DNA from: Aerococcus urinaeequi
GTDB taxonomy: Bacteria; Bacillota; Bacilli; Lactobacillales; Aerococcaceae
NCBI RefSeq assembly: GCF_001543205.1
Contig: NZ_CP014162.1
Coordinates: 1,798,001 to 1,862,000 of the forward strand
Direction of reading: 5' to 3'
DNA: 64,000 nt
Both the position numbers and the translations under genes were made by a program. Of the stretch, positions 1-9,600 are shown piece by piece (position 1 is the stretch's first letter; the number at the start of each line of letters is the position of its first letter). Below the pieces are notes generated by a model, which saw only the letters and a list, made by a program, of their open reading frames with translations, ran no database searches and was not told the origin of the DNA.

Positions 1-372
1 CAAACCCCTATCGAATTTATGACTACCACCGGGGACAAGGAAGAAAGAACACAAATCATGACTTATTTGGGTAGTCTCCGCTTTTTACCTGAAGAAATGG
101 ACCAACCAATAGCTTACTTATCCGGTGGGCAAAAGGGAAAACTCATCTTAGCTAGTTTGGACCTCAAAGGCTATAATGTCTTACTCTTAGATGAACCGAA
201 TAGGAATTTCTCAGCTTCTTCTCAACAAGAAATCCGTACGGTTTTCAATGATTATCCCGGCGCTATCATCACCGTTTCCCACGACCGACAGTTTTTAAAA
301 TCAGTGTGTGACACAGTGTATGAATTAAGTTCTGACGGGTTTAAAACCGTTGACCATGTCAATCAATGGTAA
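1..372 (+). CDS. ABC-F type ATP-binding protein, C-terminal part (5' end outside window)
   Basis: The reading frame is open from the first base, so the gene starts upstream of the window; the first ATG at 19 is internal. The visible 123 codons are the end of an ABC ATPase domain: signature LSGGQKGKL, Walker B LLLDEPNRNF, and the switch histidine in VSHDRQF. LLLDEP followed by a 'RNFS' D-loop and the SHDR.F ending is typical of ABC-F proteins, soluble twin-ATPase ribosome-associated factors without membrane segments. Whether it is a housekeeping translation factor or a ribosome-protection (antibiotic resistance) type cannot be judged from this fragment. The stop is followed by an extended -10 promoter for the next gene. 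Confidence 0.8.
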   Translation, partial: QTPIEFMTTTGDKEERTQIMTYLGSLRFLPEEMDQPIAYLSGGQKGKLILASLDLKGYNVLLLDEPNRNFSASSQQEIRTVFNDYPGAIITVSHDRQFLKSVCDTVYELSSDGFKTVDHVNQW

Positions 373-399
373 AAAATGAAAATGTAGTGAAAACTTTCA

Positions 400-408
400 T
401 GGTATAAT
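400..408 (+). promoter_or_regulatory. Extended -10 promoter (TGG TATAAT) for the FUSC-like gene
   Basis: TATAAT at 403-408 is preceded by TG at 400-401, the extended -10 arrangement. No good -35 hexamer sits 16-18 bp upstream. It lies about 65 bp before the chosen start at 474. Confidence 0.55.
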
Positions 409-473
409 GGAAGGGCAACCGGATGCTGGCTGATATAAAAAAGGCAGGTCCGGTATTTTTTGGAGGAGACTAC

Positions 474-1574
474 ATGCGTTCATTTATTAAACAAACATTA
501 TTATTAAAACCCTCGCCAAATGATCATTTAGAACGGGTACTAGTCGCTGGTATTTGTACCTTGATTGTCAATTTAACCGGCTATTTATTGGGTATGCCTG
601 GGATTAATGCCACATCTAGCTTAGGCTTATTTACTTTTTTACATTTTCAATCTTTTGAAGGTAGCCGGACCATTAAACGGATGGTTTTTGTGGCCATGAC
701 CTTGATGGTGTCTTATACAGTCGGCTTAATCATCGGACAAATCCCTTTAATTGCCCCTATAGCTATTGGGTTGGTAGCCTTTTTTGCTAGATTGATCTAC
801 CGAATTTACCGGATTGATAAGCCAGGAGACATCTTCGTTATTCTAGTGATGGCAGCAGCAGCTACACGAGATATACCACTCAATCAAATGCCTGTGCAAT
901 TGCTTGAATTTGCCTATGGGATTGTGGTTTCCCTAATCATGGCCTTTCTATTAGTGAAATACTTGCATTTACCTAAACAAACCTTTACCTTCACCTTCCA
1001 TTTCAAGGAGGCTATTCGACAAGATCCACGGATGGTGGTTGATTCTTTCTATTATGCAAGCGTCTTATTCTTCGCGTCTTATTTGAATATTGTGCTCGAT
1101 CTGAGTCCTTATTCATGGATTATCGTGTCTTGTTCAGCCATCCTACAAGGAAACACTCTGGAAATTATTTTAAATAAAAGCTTCCAAAGGGTTTTCGGGA
1201 CCATCGCCGGACTGGCAACAGCTGCTTTAATCATTATTATCCCAATCCCGCATATTTTACGGATCGGTGCAGTCGTTATTTTATACGTATTGGCAGAGTA
1301 CTTTATCCCGCGCAATTATTCAATGGGGATTTTCTTCGTGACCAATATGGTCTTGATTCAATTAACCTTCCAGAATCCAAATCTTGGCTTTGACTATCTT
1401 AGCTACCGATTTGAAGGTATTGTCATTGGAACCCTGATTGGTTCATTGGCCGCTTACTTGCAATATCATCTATACAGATTTTACAGTCAGTCTATCATTC
1501 AATATAGGACCTATGATTATAAAGAGAAGATGGCCGAAGAGGTTAATCACCACGATCATCATCTATTTAAATAG
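474..1574 (+). CDS. FUSC-like (fusaric acid resistance/aromatic acid exporter-like) integral membrane protein
   Basis: A membrane protein of 366 residues with two blocks of hydrophobic helices. One block covers roughly residues 20-155 and the second about 185-330; they are separated by a polar stretch containing FTFTFHFKEAIRQDP. This twice-repeated bundle matches FUSC-type putative exporters, with no substrate assignable. ATG 474 is preferred over the in-frame ATG at 423 because GGAGGA lies at 462-467, seven bases upstream; the 423 start has no Shine-Dalgarno and would add 17 non-membrane residues. The C-terminus is histidine-rich (NHHDHHLFK), which may bind metal or be incidental. The gene has its own promoter and terminator and is apparently monocistronic. 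Confidence 0.65.
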   Translation: MRSFIKQTLLLKPSPNDHLERVLVAGICTLIVNLTGYLLGMPGINATSSLGLFTFLHFQSFEGSRTIKRMVFVAMTLMVSYTVGLIIGQIPLIAPIAIGLVAFFARLIYRIYRIDKPGDIFVILVMAAAATRDIPLNQMPVQLLEFAYGIVVSLIMAFLLVKYLHLPKQTFTFTFHFKEAIRQDPRMVVDSFYYASVLFFASYLNIVLDLSPYSWIIVSCSAILQGNTLEIILNKSFQRVFGTIAGLATAALIIIIPIPHILRIGAVVILYVLAEYFIPRNYSMGIFFVTNMVLIQLTFQNPNLGFDYLSYRFEGIVIGTLIGSLAAYLQYHLYRFYSQSIIQYRTYDYKEKMAEEVNHHDHHLFK

Positions 1575-1579
1575 TCTCC

Positions 1580-1627
1580 TACCCTGAGGATTGTCCTTTT
1601 TCCGGATAATATTCAGGGTATTTTTGT
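1580..1627 (+). terminator. Intrinsic terminator after the FUSC-like gene
   Basis: TACCCTGA (1580-1587) pairs with TCAGGGTA (1613-1620), with an inner TTGTCC/GGATAA stem, followed by TTTTTGT. Confidence 0.8.
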
Positions 1628-1670
1628 ATCTAAAATTATATTTTTGTAATTTATTCAATTTAAATTAGGG

Positions 1671-1897
1671 AATAAAGTCATTACCATTGACGGGAATACC
1701 AAAACTTTCGAACTCACAGACTTTTCGAACTATATTAATTAAGTCTATCTGATAACATTTAATCAATAAGGTCAAAAATTTGAAGAAATGGCTATAGGAT
1801 AAAGGCGCAAGAACTTGTTGGCTGGGAGGCTGACCAAGCTCTTATGTCTTAGTTTATTGTCGGCGATGAATTAGTATTCAATATTCAATTGGAATAA
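1671..1897 (+). pseudogene. Possible decayed coding remnant, identity unknown
   Basis: No intact ORF covers 1628-1870, yet the plus strand reads like protein in pieces. From 1671 one frame gives NKVITIDGNTKTFELTDF and ends at a stop near 1740. The same frame later gives GQKFEEMAIG (from 1770). After a frame change near 1802 it reads AQELVGWEADQALMS, a stop, then FIVGDELVFNIQLE, ending at 1897 inside the 3' end of the opposite-strand gene. Stops and at least one frameshift would have to be explained by decay. I do not recognise the family. The pieces are short enough that chance remains possible. Confidence 0.3.
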
Positions 1898-2635
1898 CCA
1901 AGCTTTTAATGTTGCTACACTGTCTAAGAAACCTTGTTTTTGGTCTTCGCCAGGTACAAATTCAATGAGGTAATGATGTTTGTTTTGGGATTCTTTTTCA
2001 ATGGTTCGGATGTACTGTAACCACTCATCTTGTCCGTCAGCTAATGGATAACGGTTGTAGAAGTCCTGCCAATGAAAGACGTGAACGTTAGTAATCCATG
2101 GTGCTAAATTCGGTAAGCTTTCGATCCATTCTTCAACCGTTAGTGACTCTGCCGGTTGCCAATATAAGTAGGCGTTAGGCGCAGTAATCTCTTGCATGAG
2201 TTGTTGGGCAGATGATGGTGTATCGGTTAGGGTGTCCATGTGGTATTCCAAGGCGATAGATAGGTTGGCTTCGGATGCCATTTTGCCGATACGGTTTGCA
2301 TCTTCAATAATGTCTTCGCGGTATTCACCATCCACGTCCGCAGATCCTTCTTCCCCGGCCCAAACGCGAATGATTGACGCATCAACTATTTGCGCGATTT
2401 GGATGAAGGGTTCGAAATCGTCGAATGACCCAAGTTTGTAGTAGCTCCCGTAGGATGAAGTGTTTAAACCAGCTTCTTGCATTAATTGCGCGACTTTCTC
2501 GGCTTGTGCGATATCATTTTTGGGCAGGTGGTTATCGCTACCCCATTCAATAGCTTGAATGCCGGCTTCCTTGGCTAAATCGATGATGTATTCGACGGAA
2601 TCGTCTCTAAAGGTGACTGAACATAATCCAATCAT
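1871..2635 (-). CDS. Sugar phosphate isomerase/epimerase-like TIM-barrel protein
   Basis: A 254-residue protein of the xylose isomerase-like/AP endonuclease 2 TIM-barrel superfamily. It has an N-terminal IGLCSVTFRD strand, AGIQAIEWGSDNH, the metal-site-like ALEYHMDTLTD segment, and a late HVFHWQDF with the acidic ending YLIEFVPGED. Members isomerise or epimerise phosphosugars or act on inositol-type substrates; the substrate here is not predictable. On the reverse strand AGGAGGT precedes the ATG. It lies 42 bp downstream of the DUF924 gene on the same strand and is probably cotranscribed with it. Codon use is like its neighbours. Confidence 0.7.
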   Translation of the reverse strand: MIGLCSVTFRDDSVEYIIDLAKEAGIQAIEWGSDNHLPKNDIAQAEKVAQLMQEAGLNTSSYGSYYKLGSFDDFEPFIQIAQIVDASIIRVWAGEEGSADVDGEYREDIIEDANRIGKMASEANLSIALEYHMDTLTDTPSSAQQLMQEITAPNAYLYWQPAESLTVEEWIESLPNLAPWITNVHVFHWQDFYNRYPLADGQDEWLQYIRTIEKESQNKHHYLIEFVPGEDQKQGFLDSVATLKAWLFQLNIEY

Positions 2636-2677
2636 GTAAAAACCTCCTATGTAGTTTGCTTTTACTTAGATAAATGT

Positions 2678-3229
2678 TTAAAATGAAGAGTTTTCTTGGG
2701 TCAGGAATTCAGCTTCTTCAGCGGTAGTTTCGCGACCTAGCACCTCATTGCGGTGTGGATATCGGCCGAACTTGTCGATGATATTCTTGTGTAACTTTTC
2801 GTAGTATAAATTATTCTCGTTGCCAATTTCTTGAAAAATGGTTAGCGCCCATTTGTGGACGGTTTTAGATTCAGAATGCATAAAAGGCATAACTGCGAAT
2901 ATTTTTTCCTGCTCGTTAAATAAGTCATTAAAAGCTGGATGGTGATACAATTCTTGTGACAGGGCAAGCGCCATTTTATCTTGGGAAAATGACTTGGCAG
3001 ATCCACGCCAGAGATTGCGGGAAAATTGGTCTAAGACAATAATTTCAGCCAAGCGTCCATAAGGATCATCGCGCCATTGCCAAAGTTCATTATTAGCAGC
3101 CGCTGTCCAAGTATCTAGAAACTGGTAGCGGATTGTGGCATCAAAATTATCATCTTTTGCGAACAACAAGTCTGCATTTTCAGCTGCAAACCAGAAATCT
3201 AGCACGTGTTGTAGGTTTTTAATAGCCAT
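2678..3229 (-). CDS. DUF924 family protein
   Basis: A 183-residue soluble protein with hallmarks of the DUF924 (COG3803) family: start LQHVLDFWFAAEN, middle LAEIIVLDQFSRNLWRGSA, then MPFMHSES and a C-terminal RYPHRNEVLGRETTAEE.EFL segment. The family is all-helical, with a TPR-like fold, and has no settled function. The reverse strand shows GGAGGT eight bases before the ATG. It is the first gene of a leftward pair with the TIM-barrel gene and is divergent from trmK across a 446-bp gap. Confidence 0.85.
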   Translation of the reverse strand: MAIKNLQHVLDFWFAAENADLLFAKDDNFDATIRYQFLDTWTAAANNELWQWRDDPYGRLAEIIVLDQFSRNLWRGSAKSFSQDKMALALSQELYHHPAFNDLFNEQEKIFAVMPFMHSESKTVHKWALTIFQEIGNENNLYYEKLHKNIIDKFGRYPHRNEVLGRETTAEEAEFLTQENSSF

Positions 3230-3484
3230 AAAATACCTCCGTTCATATTAACTACAGTCATTTGTGATTTTTGGAACCATCGCATAGCTGTTAAATATTC
3301 ATTATTAGTATATAATAAAAAGTATAATTAATCACAGAAAACACATTAATATAGGAAGAATCAATTCAAATATATCTTGTGGCAGATTGGCTCAATATAA
3401 AAGAGTTATTGATAAAGCGCTTGGGTAACCGATTGATATCCGCGAGCAACTCTATTGTGCTAGAGGGTTCTGAATAAAATTAAA

Positions 3485-3530
3485 AACTTCCAAGTCCTTA
3501 TTATTAAATGAAAAGTCGACATTGGAAGTT
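3485..3530 (-). terminator. Inverted repeat in the 446-bp gap, possibly a leftward terminator
   Basis: AACTTCCAA (3485-3493) and TTGGAAGTT (3522-3530) are perfect complements around a 28-base loop. Read leftward, the second arm runs into TTTTTAATTTTATT, so it would terminate minus-strand transcription. No gene on that strand is known to need it. The rest of 3230-3675 holds no intact gene. An open run of about 40 codons without a start (about 3357-3477, containing LIKRLGNRLISASNSIVLEG) could be a remnant. Confidence 0.35.
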
Positions 3531-3631
3531 CTTTGGTGAAACGACCGTTTATCTGTCTCATAAAATTTCTGGTAAAGTAAAAATTATCTTGTTATTTTAC
3601 GAGGCAAATCCCTAAAAAATACCTGAATCTT

Positions 3632-3640
3632 TGTTATAAT
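3632..3640 (+). promoter_or_regulatory. Extended -10 promoter for trmK
   Basis: TGT TATAAT with the hexamer at 3635-3640, about 35 bp before the trmK ATG. No recognisable -35. Confidence 0.45.
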
Positions 3641-3675
3641 TGTTCTGTATTGAAAACGAGTGGAGAAGATAAATT

Positions 3676-4380
3676 ATGAATGTAAATCACTTATCAGACC
3701 GACTAGCATCGGTCGCATCTTTTGTGAAAGATGGCGCGCGGCTGGCAGATATTGGGTCAGACCACGCTTACTTACCGGTCAATTTGGCTAGTCAAGATAA
3801 AATCACTAGTGCAATTGCTGGTGAAGTTGTGGCAGGTCCTTTTCAGTCTGCCCAGCAAGAAATTGCTCGTCAGGAATTAGGGCATATGGTTGAAGCGCGA
3901 CTTGGAGACGGTTTAGCGGTTATTGAACCTTCAGACCAAATTGACACTATTACCATTTGCGGTATGGGCGGTGCTTTGATCGTGGATATTCTAGACCAAG
4001 GGTTAATTGACGGTAAATTAGCGACTAATCCGCGTCTTATTCTGCAACCAAATGTGGCAGAAGACAAGGTGCGTCAATGGTTAAACACCCATTCTTATGA
4101 GATCGTTGATGAAGCGATGATTGCTGAAAATGGTAAATTTTATGAAGTGATTGTAGCGGATTACCGAGATAACTTACAACAGGAACTAACGAATGATGAT
4201 ATTTTATTTGGCTTATTTAACAAAGAGAAATATGCAGCTATTTTTCAGGAAAAATGGCAGTTAGAAATGAAACGGACAAACTATGTATTAGACCAACTTG
4301 AACAAGCCAGTAACCGCGATGAAATCAAGATCGCCCGTTATCAAGAATTGAAGACAGCGATACAAGCACAATTAGCTTAA
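3676..4380 (+). CDS. trmK: tRNA (adenine-N1)-methyltransferase, position 22
   Basis: A 234-residue SAM-dependent methyltransferase of the TrmK family, which makes m1A22 in tRNA. It begins LSDRLASVASFV, then the SAM-binding glycine motif LADIGSDHAYLPVNL, the acidic RLGDGLAVI, and the family motif CGMGGALIVDIL. NPRLILQPN, where related methyltransferases carry their catalytic tetrapeptide, follows. The C-terminal about 70 residues form the expected coiled-coil extension (NKEKYAAIFQEKWQLEMKR). The length fits the family. A Nif3-like gene follows 12 bp later, the usual Firmicute pairing, so the two are probably one transcript. Confidence 0.92.
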   Translation: MNVNHLSDRLASVASFVKDGARLADIGSDHAYLPVNLASQDKITSAIAGEVVAGPFQSAQQEIARQELGHMVEARLGDGLAVIEPSDQIDTITICGMGGALIVDILDQGLIDGKLATNPRLILQPNVAEDKVRQWLNTHSYEIVDEAMIAENGKFYEVIVADYRDNLQQELTNDDILFGLFNKEKYAAIFQEKWQLEMKRTNYVLDQLEQASNRDEIKIARYQELKTAIQAQLA

Positions 4381-4392
4381 GGAGGTATTGAT

Positions 4393-5208
4393 TTGTCGCT
4401 CACAATTAAAGATTTTATCCAGCAATTCCAAACTTTTGCCCCAGAATACTATGCCGTTGAAGGAGATCCGACTGGCTTGCATTTCGGCCGTCTCGACCAA
4501 GAGGTTCGCAAGATTTTGGTGACCTTAGATATTCGCCCCGAAGTGGTTGAAGAAGCTAAGGCAATTGGCGCAGATTTCATTTTTGCCCATCATCCACCAA
4601 TCTTTAAACCGGTGAAACGTTTAACAGAAGATGATCCGCAACAATCGATGTATGCGGAAATTATTCGCTCAGGCATTGGGGTATATGCAGCGCATACCAA
4701 TTTGGATGCTGCGCCAGCTGGGATGAATGACTGGCTTTCTGATTTATACGAGGTTGAGAACGTAGAGGTTTTGCGAACCCATACGATAGATGAAACGACC
4801 GGGCAAGCGATTGGTATTGGACGCATCGGAGATTTAGCTGAACCGATGACTCTAGAAGCTTTCGGTGAATTTGTGAAAGCAAAAACGGGCGTCAATGGCT
4901 TAAGGATGGTGGTTGCTGATAAAGATAGACCTGTTAAACGGGTGGCTATTTTAGGAGGTGACGGCGGTTCTTACTTCGAGGATGCACTGGCTAAGGGTGC
5001 GGATACCTTTATCACTGGTGATGTTTACTACCATACCGGCCACGATATGATTGCGGCGGGCTTGAACGTGATCGACCCAGGTCACCATTTTGAATCAATC
5101 GTAAAATCTAAAATGACAGACATGTTTAAGCAATGGAACGATGAAAATAACTGGCAGGTTGATGTAGTTGCTAGCCAATTAAATACGGATCCATTTACAT
5201 TTATATAG
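4393..5208 (+). CDS. Nif3-like dinuclear metal centre protein (YqfO family, short form)
   Basis: A 271-residue Nif3 family protein. Metal-ligand motifs are visible: AHHPPIF near the N-terminus, AHTNLDAAPAGMND in the middle, and DPGHHFES near the end. The long Bacillus YqfO carries a CutA-like insertion that is absent here, so this is the compact form. Biochemical role is uncertain; GTP cyclohydrolase-like or hydrolase activities have been proposed for the family. The start is TTG at 4393, fixed by GGAGG at 4381-4385 just after the trmK stop and by conservation of SLTIKDFIQQF. pepT follows 13 bp after the stop, suggesting a trmK-nif3-pepT unit. Confidence 0.88.
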   Translation: MSLTIKDFIQQFQTFAPEYYAVEGDPTGLHFGRLDQEVRKILVTLDIRPEVVEEAKAIGADFIFAHHPPIFKPVKRLTEDDPQQSMYAEIIRSGIGVYAAHTNLDAAPAGMNDWLSDLYEVENVEVLRTHTIDETTGQAIGIGRIGDLAEPMTLEAFGEFVKAKTGVNGLRMVVADKDRPVKRVAILGGDGGSYFEDALAKGADTFITGDVYYHTGHDMIAAGLNVIDPGHHFESIVKSKMTDMFKQWNDENNWQVDVVASQLNTDPFTFI

Positions 5209-5221
5209 GAGGAAATACTGA

Positions 5222-6478
5222 ATGACTTATCAAATTAAAGACCAAGAATTATTAAACCGCTTTGTGACTTATGCAAAAGAGAATACGCGCTCAAACGAGG
5301 CGAATGCGGACCAAGTGCCTTCATCACCTAACCAAGTAGCATTCGCTAAGAAATTAGCTAAAGAATTAACGACTTTAGGATTTTCAGATGTCTTCTACAA
5401 TGAAAAAGACTCATTTGTCACAGCAACAATTCCTGCAACAGATGACAGCAAAGACTACCCAACAATCGGTTTCTTTGCCCACGTAGATACGGCAGATTTT
5501 AACGCTGAAAATGTTAGCCCGCAAATCATTGAAAAATATGATGGTGGCGTGATTCCTTTAGGTGATTCTGGGTATGAATTAAATCCTGCTGAGTTTGATT
5601 CATTAAACAAATATGTCGGTCAAACTTTGATTACAACGGATGGGACAACTTTACTTGGTGCAGATGACAAGGCGGGTATCGCTGAAATCGTTACCGCTGG
5701 TAAATACTTAATCGACAATCCATCCATTAAACATGGAGAAGTGAAAGTGGCTTTTGGTCCGGATGAAGAAATTGGTGTTGGGGCTGACCGCTTTGACGTT
5801 GAACGTTTTGCGGCTGACTTTGCCTACACTATGGACGGTGGCCCACTAGGTGAATTAGAATTTGAAACTTTCAATGCGGCTTCAGCAGTTGTTGAAGTAG
5901 CAGGTAAAAACATTCACCCAGGTTCAGCGAAGGATTTAATGATCAATGCCTTACAAGTGGCTATCGATATCCATAACCAGTTACCAGAAAATGAACGTCC
6001 TGAAAATACAGAAGGACGCGAAGGTTTCTTCCACTTAATGGGTATGGAAGGGAATGTAGAAGCTGCTAAAGCGACTTACATTATTCGTGACCATGACCGT
6101 CAACAATTTGAAAACCGCAAGGCATTAATCCAAGATGCTGCAGGTAAATTAAATGCATTTTATGGTAGTGACATTGCCACAGTTACTTTAAATGATCAAT
6201 ATTACAACATGGGTGCAATTATTGAAAAAGATATGCGCCCTGTGACGCTTGCTGAAAATGCATTTGCTGCTGTAGATATCCAACCAGATATTATTGCGGT
6301 TCGTGGTGGTACCGATGGGTCTAAATTGACATACATGGGACTACCAACACCAAACTTATTTGCTGGTGGGGAAAATATGCATGGTCGTTTTGAATATGTC
6401 AGCCTAGAAACGATGGTGAAGGCAACTGAAGTTATTCTAGCCATCATTGAAGGTGCTGGCGATTACAACAATCTATAA
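5222..6478 (+). CDS. pepT: Peptidase T (tripeptide aminopeptidase)
   Basis: A 418-residue M20 metallopeptidase that releases the N-terminal residue from tripeptides in the cytoplasm. Zinc-site motifs are clear: [35 protein letters not shown], and [13 protein letters not shown]. The dimerisation domain includes [13 protein letters not shown], and a late histidine motif appears in [15 protein letters not shown]. Full family length. AGGAGG lies just before the ATG. A terminator follows, ending the trmK unit. Peptidases of this type suit an amino-acid-requiring lactic organism; the two OppA-like proteins at the window end could supply the peptides. Confidence 0.95.
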   Translation: MTYQIKDQELLNRFVTYAKENTRSNEANADQVPSSPNQVAFAKKLAKELTTLGFSDVFYNEKDSFVTATIPATDDSKDYPTIGFFAHVDTADFNAENVSPQIIEKYDGGVIPLGDSGYELNPAEFDSLNKYVGQTLITTDGTTLLGADDKAGIAEIVTAGKYLIDNPSIKHGEVKVAFGPDEEIGVGADRFDVERFAADFAYTMDGGPLGELEFETFNAASAVVEVAGKNIHPGSAKDLMINALQVAIDIHNQLPENERPENTEGREGFFHLMGMEGNVEAAKATYIIRDHDRQQFENRKALIQDAAGKLNAFYGSDIATVTLNDQYYNMGAIIEKDMRPVTLAENAFAAVDIQPDIIAVRGGTDGSKLTYMGLPTPNLFAGGENMHGRFEYVSLETMVKATEVILAIIEGAGDYNNL

Positions 6479-6525
6479 AATACTATTTTTAAATATATGA
6501 AGGTAAAAACATTTACCGCAAAGAA

Positions 6526-6562
6526 AGAAGTTGGCGTCTATCCGGTGCCAACTTCTCCTTTT
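6526..6562 (+). terminator. Intrinsic terminator after pepT
   Basis: AGAAGTTGGC (6526-6535) pairs with GCCAACTTCT (6547-6556), followed by CCTTTTAT; the U tail is modest. Confidence 0.7.
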
Positions 6563-6608
6563 ATATATTTAGCAATTAGAAACATGTGCTTTTACAAAAG
6601 GAGGGCTT

Positions 6609-9600
6609 ATGAATTTACAGTTTATTTTAAAGACCCCGACACAAAATAACCTGAAATCTGTATATGAAGACATTGATGCTTATCTAAGAGCAGATGTCGA
6701 AAATCAAGTCTTTATTATCACTGATGATAATATGAAATTTGATTTAGAGATGTCTGTTTTACGTCAAATGAAGGCAGTCCAGTTGAATGCTGGCCATACA
6801 ACTGACAATAAACATGCTGGCATGATGCGACTACAAGTGCAGTCTTTCAAACGGTTAGCTTGGTATTTATTGCAGAAACAAGATAGTCAATCAGTTAGGG
6901 ACGTTTCAGATATTGGTAATATCATGGTTATCGGTCGCGTTTTAGCGGATATGAAAGATGACTTATTGGTATACCGGGGTGAATACGATCAGATTGGATT
7001 TGTGGAAGCCTTGGCTGACTTGTTTAAAGAGTTAGTGAACGGTCAAATTACCAGTGACGTCTTTTTAAATTCGTTATCTAGCTATGAGTCTAGTGACCAG
7101 CCCTTGATTCAAAACCAAGTGAAGAAAATGAAAGAATTGGCTGCGATTTACGGAGAGTATGAAAAATATTTAGCGGGCTTAACTATGGTAGACCAAAATG
7201 TTTTTGCCCAATTAAGACAGGCAATTTCAGACCAAGATTTATCTAAAACAAGAATTATCATTACGGGCTTTGATTATTTTAATGCCCAAGAGTTGGAGAC
7301 GATTGTTGCCTTCCTTGAAAATTGTCCACAAGTGCAAATTGTGCTGAATTTAGATCAACCTTATGACTTTAGGACGCCGGACTGGTATGAGTTATTTACG
7401 GTAACAGGGAAAACTTACAATCAATTGATGCAATTCGTTAGAAAGCAAGAGATTCCATTCGCTAATCCTATAGTTGCTGAATCGGATAATAGTTATGCCA
7501 ATGGTTTTAAAGTTTTAGATCATTATCTAAGAACGGACAACCGTATTGAAAGTGGCCAAGTTGCGCAAACTGAACCTGCTAAAACGGCAGTCAATCAGGT
7601 CATGGAAATTTGGGAAGTACCGTCTACTCATATGGAAGCTGACCAAGTAGCCAATGAAATTTATCGATTAGTGGCAGATCCAAATACCGATTACCGCTAC
7701 AAGGACATCCAAATCCTATCTAGAGATGAGGATGCCTATCAACACGCTTTACAGGCGGCTCTTGACGCCAATGAAATTCCTTATTTCACTAATTTCCAAG
7801 AGGATATGGCTCTCCATCCACTTTACAGGCTGATGATAAGTTTGTATCGGGTTTACCAAGGTAATTGGCGGTATCAAGATGTCTTTGATTTACTGCGTAG
7901 TGAATTATTAACGCCAGTTGATTTGGGTGACTTGACCAATTGGAATGATCCAACTTTTGATTCAGTAGAGGTAGTATCGGATGAATTGTCAGCTTCCAAA
8001 AAGGAGCAAATTCAATTCCGTGATGCGATCGATTTGACAGAAAATGTTGTTTTACGAAATGGTTATGAAGGACAATTTTGGTGGTCTAAAGACCGGATTT
8101 GGTCCTATATTTTAGTGGGGGAAGACGGCGAAAAAATAGGGACAAAGCGTGATATTGCGATCGAAGCAACCGCTAACCAGGTAAAGGCTTTTGTTGTTGG
8201 GGCCTTGTCGCCACTATTTGACAATTGGAAAAAGGATCAAACGACTGAAGCGGCTATTACATATTTCTATCAATTCCTAACCAATAATGGGATTCCAACC
8301 AATTTGATGAATTGGCGGGACAGCTATTTAGAGGCTGGGCAATTACAAGAGGCGAGACAACACGAACAGGCTTGGCAAACCTTTATCCATATGTTGGACG
8401 ACTATGTCCTCTTATTTGGTGAGGAAGCATTTGACTTAGAATACTTCTTTAAGATTTTAGATTTGGCCTTTCAAAATGCAAGCTATGCCATGGTGCCACC
8501 AACAATGGACTCTGTTACAATTGGCTCTTTTGATGAAAATAAGGTAGAGGCAAAGAAAATCACTTTTCTTTTAGGTATGTCCAAATATGCCTTACCGGTG
8601 GTCTATGAAGAGAAATCTCTTTTAACCAACGAGGACCGGCAATTAGTGGTTAGTCAATTAGATGACTTACAAGCCTTAAAACAATCGGCAGATAGTAAGA
8701 ATAACAATGAAGCCTATAAAGCTTATTTGGCATTCCTGTCTGCCACAGATCATTTATATATTTCCTATCCCTTGAATAATGGCGATGCGGATACTGAAGG
8801 CTTGTCGCCAATGATCGGCCGTATTGCAGAGGCTTTTGGTATTCAAACCAAATATCTACGGCAACCGTCTGACCATGCAGCTGAAGAAACCTTGTTGAAA
8901 CTAGGTAATGGTCACACCCAAGTCCGTTATCTACTGAAAGCCGTGGCCCAAGATGCCCACGGTCAACAACGTTTAAGCCAGATATGGCGGCCTGTATATG
9001 ACCAGGTAGTATCCAATCAATCTACTGCTGGTTTCTTTAAATGGTTGCAGTCTAGTTTGACCTACCATAATACGGTACTGCCACTTACACCAGAATTGTC
9101 CCGGTCTTTATACGGGGATATTTTGGCCGTATCTGTTTCCCAGCTTGAACTCTATAATCGAGATCCCTTCTCTTATTATTTGAAATATGGGTTGAAATTA
9201 AAAGAGCGACCTAGCTTTCAATTAGATTCCTTGCAAACAGGGAATTACTTCCATGAAATGCTGGATCATTTTTTCAAGGAAGTAAATCAAAAAGAGTTTG
9301 ATTTGGCTAATCTTTCTGATGGCGAGGCCAAGGAAATTTTAGGGGAAGTGACGGATAAGTTAAATGATCCGGATGTCTATCCTGAGTACACGATTTTTAA
9401 GGTTAACCACCGCAATAGTTACTTGCAGGAATCAATGAAAGAGACCATTCAGTTGCTGGTTGAAAATATGATCAAGCAACGCCAAGCGGTTAATGTGAAA
9501 ACTATCGAAACGGAACAACGGTTTGGCTATACCCAAAATGAGGACGAGGAAGAAGAGACCATTACCCATTTCACTTTAGCAAACGGGCAAGAAGTTCGTT

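Noticed and set aside
3640-3665. Possible CcpA cre site (TGAAAACG...) before trmK, and a similar one near 50508
   Set aside because: The right half of the palindrome does not match the cre consensus in either case.
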